From assembly GCF_028288465.1 (NCBI RefSeq), contig NZ_JAQBNR010000053.1, positions 1 to 64,000 on the forward strand: DNA of 64,000 nt, read 5' to 3'. Below are positions 60,752 through 64,000 of the stretch, piece by piece. Origin of the DNA: Ferruginibacter sp. Its GTDB lineage: Bacteria > Bacteroidota > Bacteroidia > Chitinophagales > Chitinophagaceae. How positions within the stretch are numbered: the first letter of the stretch is position 1; every line of letters starts with the position of its first letter. Under the pieces are notes generated by a model. The model ran no database searches. It was given only the letters and a program-made list of their open reading frames with translations, and was not told the origin of the DNA. The translations under genes were made by a program, and so were the position numbers.

Positions 60752-62038
60752 TTAGTAATTTCTAACGTTCAGTTCCACTCTCCTGTTCTTTGAGCGGCCT
60801 GCTGCTGTTTTGTTATCAGCGATGGGCTTATCTTGTCCGAAACCAGTAGCGTTCAACCTGCTTTCGTCAATACCCTTGCTTACAAAATATGCTTTCACCG
60901 CATTGGCCCTTGCTTCAGACAAAGTCTGGTTCTTGTCTGCCTTACCTGTGTTATCTGTATGACCAGCAATATCCACTTTGTATCCAGGATTATCATTTAA
61001 AATAGTTACTACATTATTCAACGAAGCGTTTGACTTAGCAAGCAACTTAGCACTGCCGGTTGCAAAGAAAATATTCTTTGCGCTCATGTTTATTTTCTTG
61101 ATAATTTCTGCATTGATTACAGGGCAACCAAAGTTGGATGCAGGGCCAGCTTCTGAAGGACATTTGTCTTCTTCATCATTTACACCATCCGCATCTTTAT
61201 CAGGAATAGGACATCCCTGGTATCTGGCAACACCAGCAACTGCGGGACATTTATCTTCTTCATCATTAATACCATCACCATCAGTATCAGGTATAGGGCA
61301 CCCCTGGTACCTGGCAAAACCTTTTACAGTCGGGCATTTATCATCTTTATCAGTAATACCGTCTCCATCTGTATCAGGGCATCCTTTCAATGAAGCCAGG
61401 CCAGCTACATCAGGACAAGCATCCAGGCTATCAACTACCCCGTCATTGTCTCTATCTGTAACAACTGGTACAGGAGGCAATGGGGCCATTTTAGGAGTCG
61501 CTTGTGTAGAGCTAATATTTTGTGTAAATCCTAATGAATAAAACATGTTGTTATCCAATTTGGCTTTTGCAAGACTTGCACGGTAGTTAGCCTGTAAAAA
61601 CAAGTAGCCTTCATTATATAAGTTCATTTGCAAACCGCCGCCCAACGGAACATATGGAGCCCATGTATTTTTACCATAACTGCCGATGCCGATACCTGCA
61701 GTAAGGAAAGGATTAAACAGGTGATCATTGGCCAGTAAACGGGCATGCAACGATCCTTCAAACTCATTCGTATAGCTGTTAGTCGCGTTAATTTTTTTCA
61801 CATAATCTGTGAACAAGCCGTTGTAGCGTAAAGAATAATCGATGTGGCTGGTAAGGCCATGCCATAGCATCAATGAAAAACCGGGATCAACTTTTCCTAT
61901 TTTAGGAACAGAGGCAGAAAAATCTACCATGTTACCACTAAAACCAATTGCAGTTCCTTTTTTTGGGCCGCCAAAATTCTGGGCAAACCCAATGTGAGCA
62001 AGACAAATAAAAAGGATTGTCGCTTTAAGCTGTTTCAT
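60752..62038 (-). CDS. OmpA family protein with thrombospondin type 3 repeats
   Basis: The ATG at 62036-62038 gives 428 residues; one two codons upstream is possible. A signal peptide leads into an 8-stranded-type barrel (~20-190). Four calcium-binding TSP3 repeats follow (DTDGDGINDEEDKCP-like, ~195-300), and the C-terminus is an OmpA peptidoglycan-binding domain (VDIAGHTDNTGKADKNQTLS ... GRSKNRRVELNV). It links the outer membrane to the wall. A -7 box lies about 90 bp upstream. Confidence 0.92.
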   Translation of the reverse strand: MKQLKATILFICLAHIGFAQNFGGPKKGTAIGFSGNMVDFSASVPKIGKVDPGFSLMLWHGLTSHIDYSLRYNGLFTDYVKKINATNSYTNEFEGSLHARLLANDHLFNPFLTAGIGIGSYGKNTWAPYVPLGGGLQMNLYNEGYLFLQANYRASLAKAKLDNNMFYSLGFTQNISSTQATPKMAPLPPVPVVTDRDNDGVVDSLDACPDVAGLASLKGCPDTDGDGITDKDDKCPTVKGFARYQGCPIPDTDGDGINDEEDKCPAVAGVARYQGCPIPDKDADGVNDEEDKCPSEAGPASNFGCPVINAEIIKKINMSAKNIFFATGSAKLLAKSNASLNNVVTILNDNPGYKVDIAGHTDNTGKADKNQTLSEARANAVKAYFVSKGIDESRLNATGFGQDKPIADNKTAAGRSKNRRVELNVRNY

Positions 62039-62124
62039 AAACATTTTATTTTTAGTTAAGAGGATTTAAACAACAGGCGGATTTATATATTATTAAATTT
62101 CGCTTATTGATTAATATAAGTTTG

Positions 62125-62132
62125 CAAAGATA
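62125..62132 (-). promoter_or_regulatory. ompA -7 box
   Basis: TATCTTTG on the minus strand, giving a leader of about 80 nt. The -33 element is not consensus. Confidence 0.5.
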
Positions 62133-62225
62133 TACAATGAAGATTTATTAATATAGCTAATTCTATTCCATAATTACAATCCACGATTAATTTAAAAAAC
62201 ACCAAAGTGAATAATTGATTTGCCC

Positions 62226-62233
62226 TATATTTG
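62226..62233 (+). promoter_or_regulatory. tRNA-Arg -7 box
   Basis: TATATTTG fits TAnnTTTG and ends 14 nt before the tRNA. No clear -33 TTTG. Confidence 0.6.
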
Positions 62234-62247
62234 CAAAAAAAATTAAA

Positions 62248-62321
<74 letters not shown>

Positions 62322-62326
62322 CAGAG

Positions 62327-62370
62327 TGGACAAACCGGATTTCACGCCGGTTTGTCCATTTTACTTTTTT
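62327..62370 (+). terminator. Terminator after tRNA-Arg
   Basis: A perfect 12-bp stem TGGACAAACCGG/CCGGTTTGTCCA (62327-62338 with 62347-62358), an 8-nt loop and T-rich sequence. Confidence 0.92.
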
Positions 62371-63183
62371 CGCTGCCCGGTCTCCAATTGCCGAACTTCC
62401 TTCACCAATCAATTTTAGTTGCTTTTTTTTGTGCAAAATAAGGGATAGCCGGAATTACATTCGTGGCAAAATGTAAAACCGAGTGGCAAAATGTAAAACC
62501 GAATTGCTGGTGCCACGGAAGGTTCTTTACTGACGCCGTTTCCAGACAAACCATTCAGCGCACCCTGTTTGCTTCCTGAATAACTCCTTCCATTAAGTCA
62601 CTGCCTATGCTTTTTTTGATTGTAGATATCAACGCCGCTAAACCATAACTACACGATCAACGGATCGGTATCCAGAATGGTTATCTCAACTTCCCTTTGT
62701 AATGCTTTTTATACATTGCACACTTCCAAAGAGGTTATTATGAATTGAATATTTACCCATTTAGATTTAAATGGATTTTTTTCTGGACAGACCAGTTATG
62801 CGCATGGTTGTTTTTCTTCAGTAATTAATACACCGCCAAACAAAATATAAACATCAGAAGCATATCCACTTAACCGTTAAATCCTTTGCTTTCATCTGCT
62901 ATTCTGCCTTACGGGTGGTTTACACTTCTACTACTTTAAACGGACCTGATAAGATATGTATCATTTGTTTTTTGTGCCAACCTCCCGATGGTTGTTCATT
63001 TATAAAGTGGGTCTGCATATTATTTTACAAGGCATGGCTGATGAACAAACAATTTCAATTGTACACTTGTACTGTTGGTTGACACCTGCATAATTTAAAC
63101 CGAAAGAGAATTTCACCAAAATATCGTTCAACTGAATTAATTTGCCGTTTCACGGTGATTGCTATCAAAGCAACCTACTATCG
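62371..63183. other. Gene-poor stretch, probable mobile-element relic
   Basis: More than 800 bp without a convincing ORF on either strand. It contains the tandem 20-bp repeat at 62463-62502. I could not recognise transposase fragments, so any coding part is too decayed to name. Its position beside tRNA-Arg suits an old integration site. Confidence 0.45.
62463..62502. repeat. Tandem 20-bp repeat resembling IS21-type end repeats
   Basis: Two exact head-to-tail copies of GTGGCAAAATGTAAAACCGA. From memory, IS21-family elements of Bacteroidota carry repeated TGGCAAAATGTAAAACCG-like motifs at their ends. The match is by pattern only. Confidence 0.6.
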
Positions 63184-63642
63184 TTAAATAAAATGATAAA
63201 GAAAAACAACGTCTCCCGCAAAAGCATTCTTGGGCTGGTCTTTTATTTCCAGTTGGATGTAGAGTGTAGCCTTGGTTGTACCCCGCAGATTGATGATGGA
63301 TTTGAGTGATACCCTGCACCGCACTTCGTTATCTACAAGTACCGCCTGCCCGAACCTGAGCTGTTCAATGCCGTAATTTACTTCCATCCTGAGGTTCCGT
63401 ACATCTGCAATTTGTTTCCAGAAAAAAGGCACCAATGACAGCGTGAGGTAACCATGCGCAATGGTTGTTTTGAAAGGGCTTTCTGTTTTAGCTCTTTCCA
63501 CATCCACATGTATCCATTGATGATCAAGTGTGGCGTCGGCGAAATTATTGATTTGTTGCTGCGTTACCTTGTGCCAGGGTGATACTCCTATTTCTTTGGC
63601 TAGGTAAGATTCGAATTCTGCATGACTTGTAATGACTACCAT
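63184..63642 (-). CDS. MaoC-like hot-dog dehydratase
   Basis: The 152-residue protein has the hydratase signature with catalytic Asp and His (NNFADATLDHQWIHVDVERA, then TTIAHGYLTLSL). It resembles (R)-specific enoyl-CoA hydratases, which act on 2-enoyl-CoA. The length is normal for a single hot-dog unit. It is not in an operon with fatty-acid genes here. Confidence 0.88.
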   Translation of the reverse strand: MVVITSHAEFESYLAKEIGVSPWHKVTQQQINNFADATLDHQWIHVDVERAKTESPFKTTIAHGYLTLSLVPFFWKQIADVRNLRMEVNYGIEQLRFGQAVLVDNEVRCRVSLKSIINLRGTTKATLYIQLEIKDQPKNAFAGDVVFLYHFI

Positions 63643-63754
63643 AGCGCTAAGATAAGAGATTGATTTGTTTTTTGAACGATGTTTTTAAACTACTTCGGGT
63701 GTAAAAAATCCATATTTCAAAGTTGACGGCGGTATGGCGTTATACTAAAAAAAC

Positions 63755-64000
63755 TTACAAGGGCTTGCCTTGTTCCAGTGTTTTGATAGCTGTTTCTAAA
63801 AACTTTTTTGTTGGTTCATCCTGTGCTTGCGGCAAGGCCGCTTTTGCATGTTCCAATGCTTTCTTATAATTACCCAATGCAGAATAGATTCTCATCATTC
63901 CTGCATTGGTTGGCCAGGCTCCTTTATTCTTTGTAAAGTTTTTCTGAAATACCTCAAACGCCTGAGGCAGTTTATTTTCACTCATTAATTGACGGCCATA
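63755..64000 (-). CDS. C-terminal part of a TPR protein, probably DUF2911-type
   Basis: The last 82 codons are present and the gene continues past the right edge. Residues show a TPR-like pattern (GMMRIYSALGNYKKALEHAK, then ...AIKTLEQGKPL). This resembles the C-terminal repeat region of Bacteroidota DUF2911 proteins. The frame stays open to the window end, so the internal ATG at 63985 is not the true start. Confidence 0.65.
   Translation of the reverse strand, partial: YGRQLMSENKLPQAFEVFQKNFTKNKGAWPTNAGMMRIYSALGNYKKALEHAKAALPQAQDEPTKKFLETAIKTLEQGKPL

Noticed and set aside
61190-61460. Tandem DNA repeats as a CRISPR or regulatory array
   Set aside because: They are the coding repeats of the TSP3 region, in frame on the minus strand.
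62463-62502. CRISPR array
   Set aside because: Only two exact 20-bp copies with no spacer between them, and no cas genes. It fits an IS end better.
62371-63183. Intact insertion sequence
   Set aside because: No transposase ORF on either strand and no matching terminal inverted repeats were found by eye.

Overview
The window comes from a Bacteroidota chromosome, most likely a member of the Chitinophagaceae; the genus cannot be fixed from the sequence alone. The case rests on several signs. There is a secreted protein with a type IX secretion (Por) C-terminal sorting domain, and two TonB-dependent/outer-membrane barrel receptors carry N-terminal carboxypeptidase-regulatory-like domains. An HU-CCDC81/SPOR-type protein and the Bacteroidota-type GlmU-like protein are present. 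Promoters match TTTG-N20-TAnnTTTG, most genes lack a Shine-Dalgarno sequence, and the DNA is AT-rich. Nearly everything is core chromosome; only the last ~1.7 kb, around a tRNA-Arg, looks like a former insertion site.

Layout. 1-6.3 kb: FKBP-type lipoprotein (cut by the edge), HU/SPOR protein, OB-fold and YceI proteins, a desaturase closely resembling eukaryotic sphingolipid delta-4 desaturase followed by a CDGSH protein, a pentapeptide-repeat protein and a DEAD-box helicase. 6.5-10.7 kb: RluE-type pseudouridine synthase, methyltransferase, PhoH ATPase, small lipoprotein, pyrophosphatase and a half-size TauE-like exporter. 10.9-18.3 kb: a same-strand envelope block of miaB, sigma-54 activator, lptE, an acidic TPR-like protein, secG, mltG and a YihY protein. 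18.5-28.7 kb: lpdA, a 1051-residue T9SS cargo protein, a DUF6526 protein, divergent dacB/cinA, a 2-oxoacid dehydrogenase E2 and an L,D-transpeptidase-like protein.

29-39.8 kb: ECF sigma factor with an overlapping membrane partner, LEA-like lipoprotein, der, era, initiator tRNA, esterase-like lipoprotein, DPE2-type 4-alpha-glucanotransferase, triosephosphate isomerase, GlmU-like protein, L31 type B and YajQ. 40-48 kb: orphan histidine kinase, outer-membrane receptor, lgt, bacilliredoxin, Hsp20 and an unknown secreted protein. 48-54 kb: arginine decarboxylase-like enzyme and the thrS-infC-(DUF4114 lipoprotein)-rpmI-rplT translation cluster, with an unexpected gene inserted. 54-64 kb: secreted protein, TonB receptor, DUF3347 protein, ABC-F ATPase, OmpA/TSP3 protein, tRNA-Arg(UCU), a gene-poor stretch with a tandem 20-bp repeat resembling IS21-type ends, a MaoC-like protein and the end of a TPR (probably DUF2911-type) protein.

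How the genes fit together. Several groups serve the envelope: lptE, secG, mltG, dacB, the L,D-transpeptidase-like protein, lgt, OmpA, the receptors and the lipoproteins. Others serve translation: thrS, infC, rpmI, rplT, rpmE2, initiator tRNA, miaB, rluE-like, der, era and ABC-F. The least ordinary items are the DES1-like desaturase with its CDGSH neighbour, the lipoprotein inserted in the infC-rpmI locus, an 11-nt match to the 16S 3' tail between era and tRNA-fMet, and the relic region beside tRNA-Arg.
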